A stretch of DNA of 64,000 bases, from positions 857,501 through 921,500 of the forward strand of contig BSBN01001252.1 of NCBI GenBank assembly GCA_027924645.1. Reading direction: 5' to 3'. Positions 23,418-34,179 of this stretch are shown here, piece by piece (the first letter of the stretch is position 1; the number at the start of each line of letters is the position of its first letter). Under the pieces are notes generated by a model. That model worked only from the letters and a program-made list of their open reading frames with translations, did no database searches and had not been told where the DNA came from. The DNA comes from Cunninghamia lanceolata (lineage: Eukaryota; Streptophyta; Pinopsida; Cupressales; Cupressaceae). The translations under genes and the position numbers were made by a program.

Positions 23418-26400
23418 TGTTACATCCCTAATTTTTGTCTTGCTATACTTTTTACTTGTACTTGGACATAAGTAAATCTATTATGATGTTTAGATTAATG
23501 TCAAGGAAAGACATAGATTATATCGAATGTCATATATGGAATTATGGAAATGAATATTTTATTGTTGTTAATTTAATATAGCATTATGAGATTTGGTTTA
23601 TTATTTGAATAATGATGCACTGATCATAATTTGTTGGTTACAAGTTTGATACAGGATTACAGGTTTTAAGATGACTCTCAGAGAAATGAGAGAGAGAGTA
23701 TCTTTCGAGGAGAGAGATATAGACCTCAAGTTATGAGTGGTTTATTTGCCAAACGAGTATTAGTGTTTAACGAAAATGTGAACCAGTGTTGGAAGAGGTA
23801 AGTCTTGTCTTGTCAGTTTACTTTTGAACCCAATCGATAGGTAGTCGATATCTTTTGAATCTTTTCAAGTTGTAGTGTGACGTCATAGTCATTTGTGAAG
23901 TAAACAACGTTGTCTGAGTAGAACTGTGACCATTTACGTTTAACATATAAAAATTACGACGTTATTGTTGTAAAATGGTTGTCTTATTATTATTAAGTCA
24001 CTTGAGGTTTTATTGTTGATTCTTAATGTCAAGACATTTTCATCGAGTTAAGATGACGTGAATATTGCTGAAGAATTGTGATGGGGAGACAAGATCAACC
24101 CAATCACATTATTCGTAATCCTTTGTCTTAATATTATCTTTTTATTGATTAAACCATAACTATCTAATTGAGGTGATGTTATGTAAATCATATTTGATAT
24201 AATCAAATAAGTAAATGCTTATGCATCGAATGAGGATAATACCTCATGATAAGTTAATAAAGTTTATGCTTGAGTAGCCGAAGGCTTACAAATAGGAGAG
24301 CCTTCAACAATATTAGTGGTGGATCGAACCACTTATTTGTGATCATTAAGTGATCATCAATGGTTAATGATGTGTCGGCCTCTTCCAAAAAAAAGGAAGA
24401 TTGTGGTATTAACTACCACAACCGACGAGCCCATGGGACGGCTATCTCCCATCGACATGTGGGAACTTTGCTTAAAAACTTGGCGTCAGTTAGAACCAAA
24501 TCGATTATGGACTGTTATGCATTCAATTAAGTTTATAACTGAAAGAGTAAAAAATGGAAGTGGGGCGACTCATTATGAGTCTTATCGAGTCCTTATAGCC
24601 ACGATTGAGTTAAGTCATTGGTGGTATCATGGAGTGATAGGTTGTTTTTTCATAGTCATTATCATTGGGGATAGGAGGTTGAAGTAGGGAGTTCGCGGTG
24701 AGCAGAGGGAGAAGGATTTAGAGAAAGGGAAGAACGTGGTTTATCATGGACGACCATAGTAGAATTCTTTTCTGCAAATCTTCCTCAGATAAGACCGCCA
24801 CAACCAAGTATTATTCCTGCATTCTATGCATTGACAGATAATGAATAATTGCATGTTTATTAAGACCATTGCATTGACTGGTTAAGGGTAAACACTTATG
24901 CATGTATAGCTTATTCCTTAAGTTCATTGTATTTGTTAAAAACAAAGAAAGCTGACTGTGTCGAATAGGATATGGAATCATTACAAGACTATTGTGTTAT
25001 CTTAGTATAAACCAGAGAGAGAGTCGATGGATTACAGTGAATTGCTTCTCAATTTTGCTCATGATAGTCTGAGCAGATTATATATTTAACATTGGTCACT
25101 GTTAGACTGGATACTTTTATCTCCATGCTTAGATTTGTCTTAGTTTCCATAGCGAAATAGTCTATGAGTTTGCTAAGAGAGCTTGCATCTTTATGTCTTT
25201 AAGCCACTTCCTCACCACATGATATAGTATTATACAATACATATATGTTGAGGTAAGGCACACTTAGATTGTAATGAGTAAACTAGGATATTAGTATTCT
25301 TGTCTTTGTGAAGAACAGTTGGGTTCTTGACAGTAAGCATTGTCTTATTTAGTTTTCTATTCTTTTAAAGGCACAATGAGTGTGATGATCTCTTTGTATC
25401 TAATTAAGAAATAACACTAGAATGTTTAGTTTCATCTTACCTCAAATATGTCTAAATGAGAGAAATCTAGACGTAGGATTCTAATGGATATTAAGGAAAT
25501 GAGTCCACCATCTTATGGAGCTAAACTAAACTTATAAAAAGTTTATATTTACATTTGAACCTTTGACTTATCGTAACAGAGATATAGTTTCTTGTAGTCT
25601 TGGTCTGAGAGATTTATACGACCACATATTTGGATGAATACTCAAGGTCAATCTCTCTCTTCTAATATTATTTTATTCTATCCATATGGCCATGTTAATG
25701 TGTAATTCTACTATGTTGGAATAAGGGAAACAAATTCCTAGATTCTTATTAAGCTTTAGAAAGCCACATTTTATACCAATCAAGTGATAGATCATTGGGA
25801 ATGTTATGATAGAGAAAACAAGGTCCATAGGACCATCCTTACTACGTATTCTATAAATGAGAATAACATTGTAGTAAACCATTATGATGGAATAGACTAA
25901 GTCTATCTAGAAATGACTTTGTATAGAATTATATAAGAGTATATAAGAAGTGATGGTCAATGACATCATGTGAGGGTAATTGAAAACTTATCCATATTCC
26001 TTTTGTATATGAGTTATTATCTAACCATAGTATTCTTAACCTTGGTTGAGTTAAACCAAAGGTCGTTTATAAACCTTAGTCTTGAAGTTATGAGATAGGG
26101 ATATTTTGATATAATGGATTATTTAAGGGTAAAATAAAACCCTAGTTTAACCTAGAAGGGTTAAAGATTATTTGATGACACCTTTATGGTTATAACCCAT
26201 TTTAGTTATTTTATGGGGGTAGACATTAAAGGGTCGAGAACCCTAAATAATAAATGTTCATATTTATCTTATTGAAAAGAGATTTGTTGTTAGTCAATAA
26301 TGTTTAACCTTAGGTAGAGAGACCTATTTGTTTGGTTACAAGTTGACTTGAGATATAAGTCATAAGCCTCGGGTTTTACAAGCATGCAAGAGGTACTATT

Positions 26401-27675
26401 AATGGTTAGTCAACCATAAAGTTTGTTATACCTTATTGGTCACAACTTCTCTTAGCTATTACTTGTTGATAAGTGATGAATCTCAAATGTTGCAAAGATG
26501 CAAAGAGATACCCAAGAATAGATAGTCATTCCATAAGGTCAATGGAGTAATGACAGTGTCTTGTGAATCTACCTAAGTCAGAAAGACTAGGTTTGATTTA
26601 GATAAAACTCTTTAGTTAAACCTTAACTCGACCAAATAAGGTAATTATTTATATTAAATTGTTGTGATCATTATATAGAATCATGATTGAAGGGACAAGT
26701 ACCCTAACTATGTATATTTATTCTTGTAAGAAAGGAAATAATTTCCTAGACTATGATGCTTAACCTAGGTAAGGTAACCATCTTAGTCATTATTAATCAC
26801 TTTAAAATTCTTATGAATTGATAAGTGTTGGATCTCGGGTATTGCAATGATGTAATGAGAATCCTCGTAAAGAAAGGTAGTCGATAAGGTCTATGGAATA
26901 TAGATAGTGAATGTAAACTTGTCTAGGTCGGGAAGACTAAAATATTGAAATTGTCAAGACTTCATAAGTTAAATGTAGTTGACCAAGTTGAACTGTAGGA
27001 ATATGATAGTATCCAAGTCGAGTTGGGGTGGGTGAACATTACGACAATGTTCATTGCAAACGTCAATTTATATATTGAAACTATGGCCATAGTAATGCAT
27101 ATGTCTCTGCATGCATTGTCGGTTCACTATATCTGGATTGCACAACCTATCAAAAATCATACTTTGCTAGAGGGTATCTAGGGTTGTATGGTTGATAGAG
27201 TTGTGTAGGATACAACACTATGTACTCGGAAGGAAAATTACCACTGGTCACCTTTGTTCTATATTCCCCATGAAGGGTAGGGCCACTTCCTATGTGGCAG
27301 ATGTGTGGGAGACCGCCGGTTTGTGGTTGGAGGTAAATCACTGTAAAGATACTCTCTCTCTAGCAGAAGACATGCCGAGGCTTGTGATAAAAATGTCAGA
27401 TTTCTGGATGTAGTATATCATTGAGACTTGTGTTTATTGAGACTATGTAAAACATTATCTAATGCATATATTTGTAATTGTAAAGACAAAATGTCATCTT
27501 TGTATATTATATCATGTTGCTTATTTCAGGATAGAAATCTTGCAATTTGTTGTTACTTGATTATATGTTAAATAAAAGAAAAATTTTCTCTCTCTCTCTC
27601 TCTCATTTTTACCTTGTTGAATTACTCTATGGTAAATTCTCGATCTTACTATGTCTTTCGAACGTGGATGTTACA
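23418..27675 (+). repeat. 3' LTR of the gypsy element (4258 bp)
   Basis: Starts TGTTACATCCC and ends GGATGTTACA. It contains a 106-codon open frame (24367-24687) that is broken in the 5' LTR by an extra A in a poly-A run and by a stop, so its meaning is doubtful. A (TC)9 tract at 27587-27604 is expanded relative to the 5' LTR. Confidence 0.92.
27587..27604. repeat. (TC)9 microsatellite
   Basis: Nine TC units near the end of the 3' LTR, where the 5' LTR has only a short TCTCTC. Confidence 0.9.
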
Positions 27676-27732
27676 GGCTACATTAGTCTACTTTAGTATA
27701 TATTGGACTAGTTTCACCTTATGTAATTTCAT
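27676..27732. repeat. End of the interrupted ~355-bp unit
   Basis: GGCTACATTAG continues the unit broken at 7307 (other units have GGATACATTGG or GACTACATCAC here). The array similarity fades before 27733. Confidence 0.6.
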
Positions 27733-28371
27733 TGTTAGATATTTATATTAGTAATGTATTTTCTCCTTCCTTACTAATCTAATTTATTATGTCACTATGC
27801 TTTATAATGATACATGTCCCTTGTGATGTATGATAGTGACTTAGCTACTACTTTATCCAAATATACACTTGATACATCTAGGATTGGCCCATGTGATTTT
27901 ATTGTGTCTTGTCCTTCTTATCCTCATATTATGCTTATTGTTGGTTCATATTTATTTTCTTGCTTTTAATTAATTACTTTAATACATTAGTGTGTACCTA
28001 AGATATGCTTACTTAGGTGGGTATTTACTTGGGTAGGTGTTATCTCCTTTGCACATTAGTACCTACATCTATTAAGGGAGGTAATATGCATTTAATAAAG
28101 GTGGTTATACTTTTCTAGGTTGGTGGAGACTTGTACTATACGTTTGTACTATCTTCTTCATCCCATATTAATTGTACATTCATACCTCTTGGTCCAGTAT
28201 ATACTATAAATTCCCACCCCTAGCTGACTCTTGAGCATCCATTGCATCTTGGATTTTGGAATGGAAATCATATTGAATTCTACAATATTCATTTGTGTTG
28301 TGCTTTTGTTATTGTGGCTTATTCATGTCATTAACACTTTGAGAAGGTATGCCCCATTATCAAATCTAACA
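27733..28371 (+). repeat. LTR of a further retrotransposon (639 bp)
   Basis: Starts TGTTAGAT and ends ATCTAACA, a perfect 8-bp inverted pair, and is followed directly by a primer site. A TATA box candidate (TATAAAT, 28205-28211) lies in the expected part of the LTR. No second LTR was found in the window, so the element is truncated or its 3' part was lost. Confidence 0.75.
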
Positions 28372-28383
28372 TGGTATTAGAGC
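28372..28383 (+). other. Primer binding site, initiator tRNA-Met
   Basis: TGGTATTAGAGC directly after the LTR end confirms it as a 5' LTR. One base differs from the usual TGGTATCAGAGC. Confidence 0.8.
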
Positions 28384-28757
28384 ATGTTTATGATTCAAGT
28401 CCTCAATGTCTTCATTGGTGATCATGGAATTCCTTTCATGGCATCAATTTGGAAGCTCCTCTACGAATGATGGAGTAGCTCCTAATGCACATCATAGTGT
28501 GCAAAGGATTTGACATTGTTAGTATTGCCTTTCATTTCATCCAAATTGGGCTTCAAAGGTGAGATCTACAAGGGATTTAAGGGGGGATTTTTGGGTGGGC
28601 ATCCATAGATCACTAAATATTTAGAGCATTCTAGGCCAAATTTGACCCTTCCATTGCATTTGAAGTGCTCAAAAACCCTAAGATCACACATTTATATGTT
28701 GATTTTCAATTACTTTGTCTAGAGACCCCTGCAAAATAACCTACTTACACCTGATCT
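28384..28757 (+). other. Internal remnant of the truncated LTR element
   Basis: Sequence after the primer site has no open gag frame that I can recognise. The short remaining length suggests a truncated or non-autonomous element. Confidence 0.4.
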
Positions 28758-28775
28758 AACAAGAGAGAAAGCATG
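28758..28775. repeat. SINE target-site duplication (left copy)
   Basis: AACAAGAGAGAAAGCATG matches 29023-29040 with two mismatches (A/C and C/T). Confidence 0.8.
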
Positions 28776-29022
28776 TCAAGTGGGTTGTGGTCAAGTGGTT
28801 GGGCCTCTTGGTTTTCATGTTAGAGACCAAGGTTCCCATCCACCAAGGACATCTTAGTGCATAGTGCTCGTTCCATGAAGTTGGTTGGCAGCATCATCTT
28901 GTTTGTGGCAGCTCTAGCTACACTTGTCTCATTATTTCATGTACAAGGGTTTAGGCCCTTTCAAAAAACCCATCGGTTCAAAGCTTTGAGAAAAAATGAT
29001 CACCCATAAATAATAAAAAAAA
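28776..29022 (+). mobile_element. tRNA-derived SINE (~247 bp)
   Basis: The head has a pol III A-box-like TGGTCAAGTGG (about 28788-28798) and B box GGTTCCCATCC (28831-28841), at tRNA-like spacing. The tail ends in an A-rich tract (TAATAAAAAAAAAA). An 18-bp duplication flanks the element. Before the tail a 5-bp-stem hairpin, AAGGG-TTTAGG-CCCTT (28945-28960), resembles the one at the 3' end of the LINE at 62824-62843. Mobilisation by that type of LINE machinery is inferred from this shared end. Confidence 0.82.
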
Positions 29023-29040
29023 AACAAGAGAGCAAGTATG

Positions 29041-29878
29041 ACTTACATTGTTGCAAGACTTGATAGATTTCTTGTTAATAAGGAATTGTTAGAGGATTTC
29101 CTTTAACCTACTTGGAAATTATGTCTTGAACCTCATCTCTAGTCATAAACCTATCATCCTTTGCCTCAATCATAAATAAATTGAGGCTCCATTCTATTCA
29201 AATAATCTTCATAATAGCTTAAATGGGAGTGATTTGAGTAGATGGTAATTTAGACATGGAATAGTACAACCCCTCTTTCTTTAATTAGACAACATTAGGT
29301 TAACACAATCTAATACATTAGATTCAATATTAGAAATTTGATTCTTGCCTATAGTAAAATCCACAATTCGGTCAGTCTAAAAAAATAGTTAAAATCTAGT
29401 ACATCACATTAAAGAAGAGGCTTTGGTAGATGAACTTATTAAACAACAAAATAAATGGAACAGGATTTTGTTGAATACTTTAAGTATAGGAGAGACCACT
29501 TGGAGGTTAAAAGTCCCAAACGACTACTTATGGAGGCAGACCGTAACAAAACGTACTTCTTCAGGAAGACTAGACAAAGAAAGACAAGAAGTTGTGAGAT
29601 GTTGGATTAACAAGAAGTTGTCTACATTTTCCTTGAACGTTCATGCAATAAGGTTCTGAACTGATCCCAATTGGCAGTGGATGTAAGCGCTAAGCCTTTG
29701 AATCAATCCAGTGCCTTGCCTTTGACAATAGCGTTTATGTGTGGCAACGGATTCCTTGCTTTACCTGTGGACTTAGATTATGGCACGAGTTTCTTTATTT
29801 TTTCCTTCATATCCAGCAAATGTATGCTGCGGTTCTCTGTTCTAAATTGGAATCCATATGTTTAGGTTGATGGTGGTG
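29041..29878. other. No gene recognised
   Basis: Open plus-strand stretches at 29423-29659 and 29671-29865 match no family I know and may be chance or old gene debris. No LTR boundary or repeat seen. Confidence 0.35.
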
Positions 29879-30051
29879 TCAAAGACCTGGAAGAAGACTA
29901 AACTTCATACCACATAACCTATAGGCAAATCTTTTCAAAGGATCACGAGCCAAGGTTGTCTTTTCGCCCCAACCTCGAATCCTCATTGAAGGCAAGCATA
30001 TCACAGTAACTCCTCCCAATTTTATGTTAAGAATAGAAGTCACAACTACAA
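29879..30051 (-). CDS. Possible terminal exon, unrecognised
   Basis: The minus strand has an open stretch ending in a TGA at 29879-29881. It reads KIVVVTSILNIKLGGVTVIC and ends RLCGMKFSLLPGL. The composition is protein-like (regular hydrophobic spacing, basic segment IRGWGEKTTLARDPLKRF) and an AG acceptor is possible near 30060. It lies downstream of the start-like ORF at 30504-30887 on the same strand, so the two could be exons of one small host gene. No domain recognised; chance is possible. Confidence 0.25.
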
Positions 30052-30503
30052 TCTTGCTTAGAATAACTTGGATTTACAGCATCTTGTTTGTTTTGTTTGG
30101 ATTTACTAATTTCTTATTTACATGAGCATACAAGCTATATTTCAGAGTGCCATACCCAATGAAAATGGAGTTGAAATGTTCATTATTCTTTCAAAAAGAT
30201 CAATAGATATGTCCAAGATAATAAACAATGCAAGATCAATTGTTGCAATCAATGACCATGCTTTCTAAACTGATGCATTTTTTTGATAAGAAACCACACT
30301 TCCAGAAGAAGACTTGCAATACTAAGTTTTCTGTCAACAATACACAATTGCCTAGAACCTCTAATTTTGGATTGTAATACAAATTTTGAACTGGAGTGCA
30401 AAAAATTGCACTAAAAATCCATTTACAAAATTCGGCCTATTCTCCAGTAGCTGGAACTCATTCTTTGTTGTCCTTCTCTCACTAATAAGTTGATGATCTT
30501 GAG

Positions 30504-30887
30504 TTATAAAAATTTCCTGCTATTTTGATATGTCGATGTCTTCCTTTTGTTGTCTGTCTTAAGCTTGCAAAAGATTTTGTGTAACCTGCTAGAAAGTGAG
30601 CCTTGACGATTTACATGAGGCCTCTTTGTGCCTCTGGCCTTGTTCGCCTCACAACTTCCTGCTCTGCTCACATTCTTCTCAATTTCTTTCTCATCATAAT
30701 GCCCACATCCAAGGACATCTACCTCTAATATTAACTGTTTGGTAGCGCAAGATACATATTCTGGCTGTTTGATGTTTATCACAGGAGGAGGACTTCTCTG
30801 CTTGGCTGGAGGAGGTGGTTTAGGGCCCTTTATGATAAATCTGATTTGCCTTCTAACACATGTCTGCATCTTTTCTTCCCCCGCCAT
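30504..30887 (-). CDS. Possible first exon of a small host gene, unrecognised (127 codons)
   Basis: It starts ATGGCGGGG, the favourable plant start context (ATGGC). It encodes a basic, Pro-rich N-terminus (IKGPKPPPPAKQRSPPP), a Cys-containing middle (VDVLGCGHYDEKEIEKN) and a basic C-terminus with SRLHKIFCKLKTDNKRK. No transmembrane segment or catalytic motif is visible. A possible splice donor AG/GTTACA lies at the SSR-L codons. The sequence is not repetitive within the window and shows no transposon motif, so it may be a single-copy gene or a captured fragment. Confidence 0.35.
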   Translation of the reverse strand: MAGEEKMQTCVRRQIRFIIKGPKPPPPAKQRSPPPVINIKQPEYVSCATKQLILEVDVLGCGHYDEKEIEKNVSRAGSCEANKARGTKRPHVNRQGSLSSRLHKIFCKLKTDNKRKTSTYQNSRKFL

Positions 30888-31581
30888 ATCCTCTGCTTGA
30901 AATTTTCTCTACCTTCAAACGAAATGCTTTGCAAATAGATTATGTAAAATCCTCTACTTAACAAGTCATTTAAGAACGATTACTTTCTAAGCAAGTTTCT
31001 TCAAGCCCTATTTTTGTTAGCGCCATTTTTGGACATTACTTACCTGATACCTTTTTCATTTTTAGATACATCTCACTTAGCTTGCTTTGTAGTGAATAGC
31101 AAATTACAATGCTTGTTAAATTACAAATTGCATGCAGAAAGAAATGATAAAAATTAAGGGCTTTGCATGTACAATTATAATCTTTAATTTCTGAAATTCA
31201 ATTATAAAGAAGCCAAACTCATCACTATATATTTTTTTAAAGAATTTAAATTTGGTTAAATTTAAGTATATTTATTTTAAATATTCATCATTATATGTTT
31301 GTGGGAAGCACATCATTTAAATATCTAACCTCTAATATGGAGTTAACATCATATGCCTTTTTAAGTTATATATAAAATTAATAGCTAAACATTCTCAAAA
31401 ATAATTTGTAAGTTATATAATTTTACAAAAATAGAAGATAAAACATATTTTTTGAATTGTCATATATTTAATATAACAATATTATGGTTGATTATTGCAA
31501 GGGTAAAAATTGTATATCTCACATTTTTCTTCTTTGTTTTAGACTTATTTGACATGAATGTTTTAAATGTAATGACTAGTG
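30888..31581. other. AT-rich, no gene seen
   Basis: Very AT-rich with no open frame. The lead-in TTTTAGACTTATTTGACATG (about 31538-31557) recurs in a variant near 33234, linking it to the duplicated segment downstream. Confidence 0.4.
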
Positions 31582-33222
31582 TAAAAAAAGTTACCAATTA
31601 ACTTGAACTTAGTCTGATAGTACCTCCACACATCTATAAAGTCTAGACTTGATTTACATTTTATTCATTCATTATCATGGGTCAAATCAATGGAGAAAAC
31701 ATGACCATCTTATTCCTAAATTGATATTTAAATCTACACACAAGTTGACTCCCTTCCTACTAGCTGCTACTTGCCAACTTAAGTAAGAAATATAATTTGT
31801 TTGGTTGTTGTATAAAAGAACAAACCTTCATTCAATTTTAGGCATCCAAAATTAAGAGAGAATCATAGCACATCATTGGATTATTAGCTTACATCAACAC
31901 ATGCATCATTAATGAGAGATTAAGTATATTTCATGGTTGTTTAGGGTAGCATCTATCCAACATATTGGATGAACCCATGCCATAGATGGGTATACGTATG
32001 GACAGACACTACCATACAATGTCCTTTATTATTTCAAATCTTCCCAAATTTTCCTGTCAAAATTATTGTAGGAGACAGTGTGCAGAGACTCCAACTTGTC
32101 AAACACCTTTCATGTTTCGAAATAGAAGGCAACTTAAATTCCACATAGTATTTAATTTCAACCTTATTTGATATGGAATATATTTTAAGTTATCTAATGT
32201 AATAAATGTTAAGATGACAAACATTCATTGAATTTATTTCCCCGCTGCATTTCCTTTATTCTTTTCTACGTTTTCCCTATGTTCTTCACAATTTACAGGT
32301 ATTTCTGACTAAAAGAAATTGGTAGGGAGATTGTGATTGTGTGCTATAGGGCCCTAAAATTAGGTATGCTAATTCTTCTTCAAAGTGGCAATCGAATAAG
32401 TGATAGAAAACTTAAGGATCATTATGAGACCTTGTAGAGCAATATGAATCAAATTAAATCTCTACATACTCACCATGGAAGTGATACGCATTACAACTAC
32501 TATTATGAAACTCTGGAAATGATACCCATGGAAGTATATTTTATGTAAAAGCTACCAATTAACTTCAACTTAGTCTAATCGTACCTCCACACGTCCATAA
32601 AGTCTAGTTGTACCTCCACACATCCATAAAGTCTAGACTCAATTTACATTTTATTCATTCATTATCATGGGTCAAATCTATGGAGCAAACATGACCATCT
32701 CATTTCTAAATTGATATTTAAATCTTTCCATGAGAAATATAGTTTGTTTGATTGTTGTATAAAAGAACAAACCTTGATTCACTTTTAGGCATCTAGAATC
32801 AAGAGAGAATCATAGCACATCATTGTATTATTAGCTTACATCAACACATGCATCATTAATAATATATTAAGTATATTTCATGGTTGTTTAGGGCAACATC
32901 TAGCCAACATATTAGATGAACCCATGCCATAGATGGGTATATGCATGGACAAACATTGCCATACAATGTCCTTTATTATTTTGATTCTGCCTAAATTTTC
33001 TTGTTAGAACTATTGTACGAGACAATGTGCATACACTCCAACTCCTCAAACACCTTTCATGATTGGAAATAGAAGGCATCTTGAATTCCATGTAGTATTT
33101 AATTTCAACCTTCTTTGATATGGAATAGATTTTAAGATATATAAAGCAATAAATGTTAAGATAACCAACATTCATTAAAGTTATTTTCCCATTGCATTTA
33201 TTTTGTTCTTCTCTACATTTTC
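31582..33222. repeat. ~0.7-kb sequence in two tandem copies
   Basis: Copy 1 (31582-32276) and copy 2 (32544-33222) share long blocks, for example CACATCATTG and CATCAACACATGCATCATTA. Copy 2 lacks about 50 bp (the GACTCCCTTCCTACTAGC region of copy 1) and has an internal duplication of a CCTCCACAC-TCCATAAAGTCTAG unit. About 270 bp of other sequence separates the copies. No coding signal or terminal repeats; nature unknown. Confidence 0.75.
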
Positions 33223-33461
33223 AAAATAAATGTTTTAGATTTATTTTGACATGTATGTTTTAAAAGTCAAAATGTTAAGATAAACATAATCTATTGATCC
33301 TTTATTGGCGTACAAGAACAAGAAGCTTCTAAAAGCATGACACACCAAGAAAACATGAGATAAACACATAAGTAACACTAGTTTACATAGAAAGGGTGAA
33401 GTACAAAAATATTTAAGACACACCTTAGTACCGAGGGTGAGAAAAGATAAGGCACGAGCCA

Positions 33462-33466
33462 AGAGA
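33462..33466. repeat. Target-site duplication AGAGA (left copy)
   Basis: AGAGA at 33462-33466 recurs at 46982-46986 outside the second LTR. Confidence 0.88.
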
Positions 33467-34070
33467 TGTTAGGAAAAAGGTGCCATCAACCTTGTAAACA
33501 CTATGTAATTTATTATTCCTATTATTGTTTGTAAATCACCCATAAGGGATGAAAGGTTTCACCAACAACGATCTTGTTTTAGCCACATGTTTATATCCAG
33601 TACTAGACGCTAATTCGTCGGTGATGGGGGTTCGCAGGGGGGTCACAGATCTAATGGTAAATCTAGACTGTTCATTATTAGGTTACATATTTGATGGTTG
33701 ATATTATGTCAGTTTTCTTGCCTTAGAAGGAAACCCCCTTTTATAAGGATATTTGTACTACATTTTTAGCAGAGTTGAGAGTAACAGGTGCCGTTGGATT
33801 GAAAACTAAAGAAGAAGAGTAAGTGCATGTATTGTAATCTCATATTTGAAGATAATACAACTTGAAGCCTCTTTTCTTGGTGGAATTTTTTACCTGAAAG
33901 GGTTTTCTCCATGTTACATAATGTGTTATGTGTTCAGTTCTTAATGCATGTCATTTCTGTGTAGTGGTTTTTATTTCTATAGAAATCTCCATTGATTCTA
34001 CATTGTTTAGAGGACATAAATAAGGTTTGAATTAGATTTCTATTGTGTGGTTTGCACCTTCATTCTAACA
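33467..34070 (+). repeat. 5' LTR of the outer copia (604 bp)
   Basis: Begins TGTTAGGA and ends TTCTAACA. TATAAGG at 33742-33748 is a TATA box candidate. It lacks a G-rich block of about 120 bp present in the 3' LTR. Confidence 0.92.
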
Positions 34071-34072
34071 TT

Positions 34073-34085
34073 TGGTATCAGAGCC
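34073..34085 (+). other. Primer binding site, initiator tRNA-Met
   Basis: TGGTATCAGAGCC, two bases after the LTR. Confidence 0.93.
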
Positions 34086-34179
34086 TAGCTAGTTTTGATT
34101 CTTGGGTGGTAGTGTGAAAGTTTTTTAGCTGCAGTGGGAGATTTGGTTATTTTTTGTTTGTAGAGCTTGTGTAGATATC

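Larger units (their letters stand above)
7308..27675 (+). mobile_element. Ty3/gypsy LTR retrotransposon with ~4.2-kb LTRs, host of two nested insertions
   Basis: The element has two direct LTRs (7308-11541 and 23418-27675), a Met-tRNA primer site directly after the first, a purine tract directly before the second, and GGCTA duplications outside. The 11.9-kb internal part holds a gag-like start, a degenerate gypsy RT, and an integrase with H2C2 finger and core. A copia element and a solo LTR account for about 8.7 kb of it, leaving only about 3.2 kb of its own sequence, so much of protease, RT and RNase H is deleted. In domain order (RT before integrase) it is gypsy. All frames are broken, so it could not move on its own. 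In the one 240-bp LTR stretch I compared by eye (9541-9780 vs 25661-25900) there are about five mismatches. The 5' LTR starts CG instead of TG. Confidence 0.9.

Noticed and set aside
28786..28841. A functional tRNA gene at the SINE head
   Set aside because: A- and B-box-like words are present but no cloverleaf with acceptor stem could be drawn, and the SINE tail and duplications explain it.
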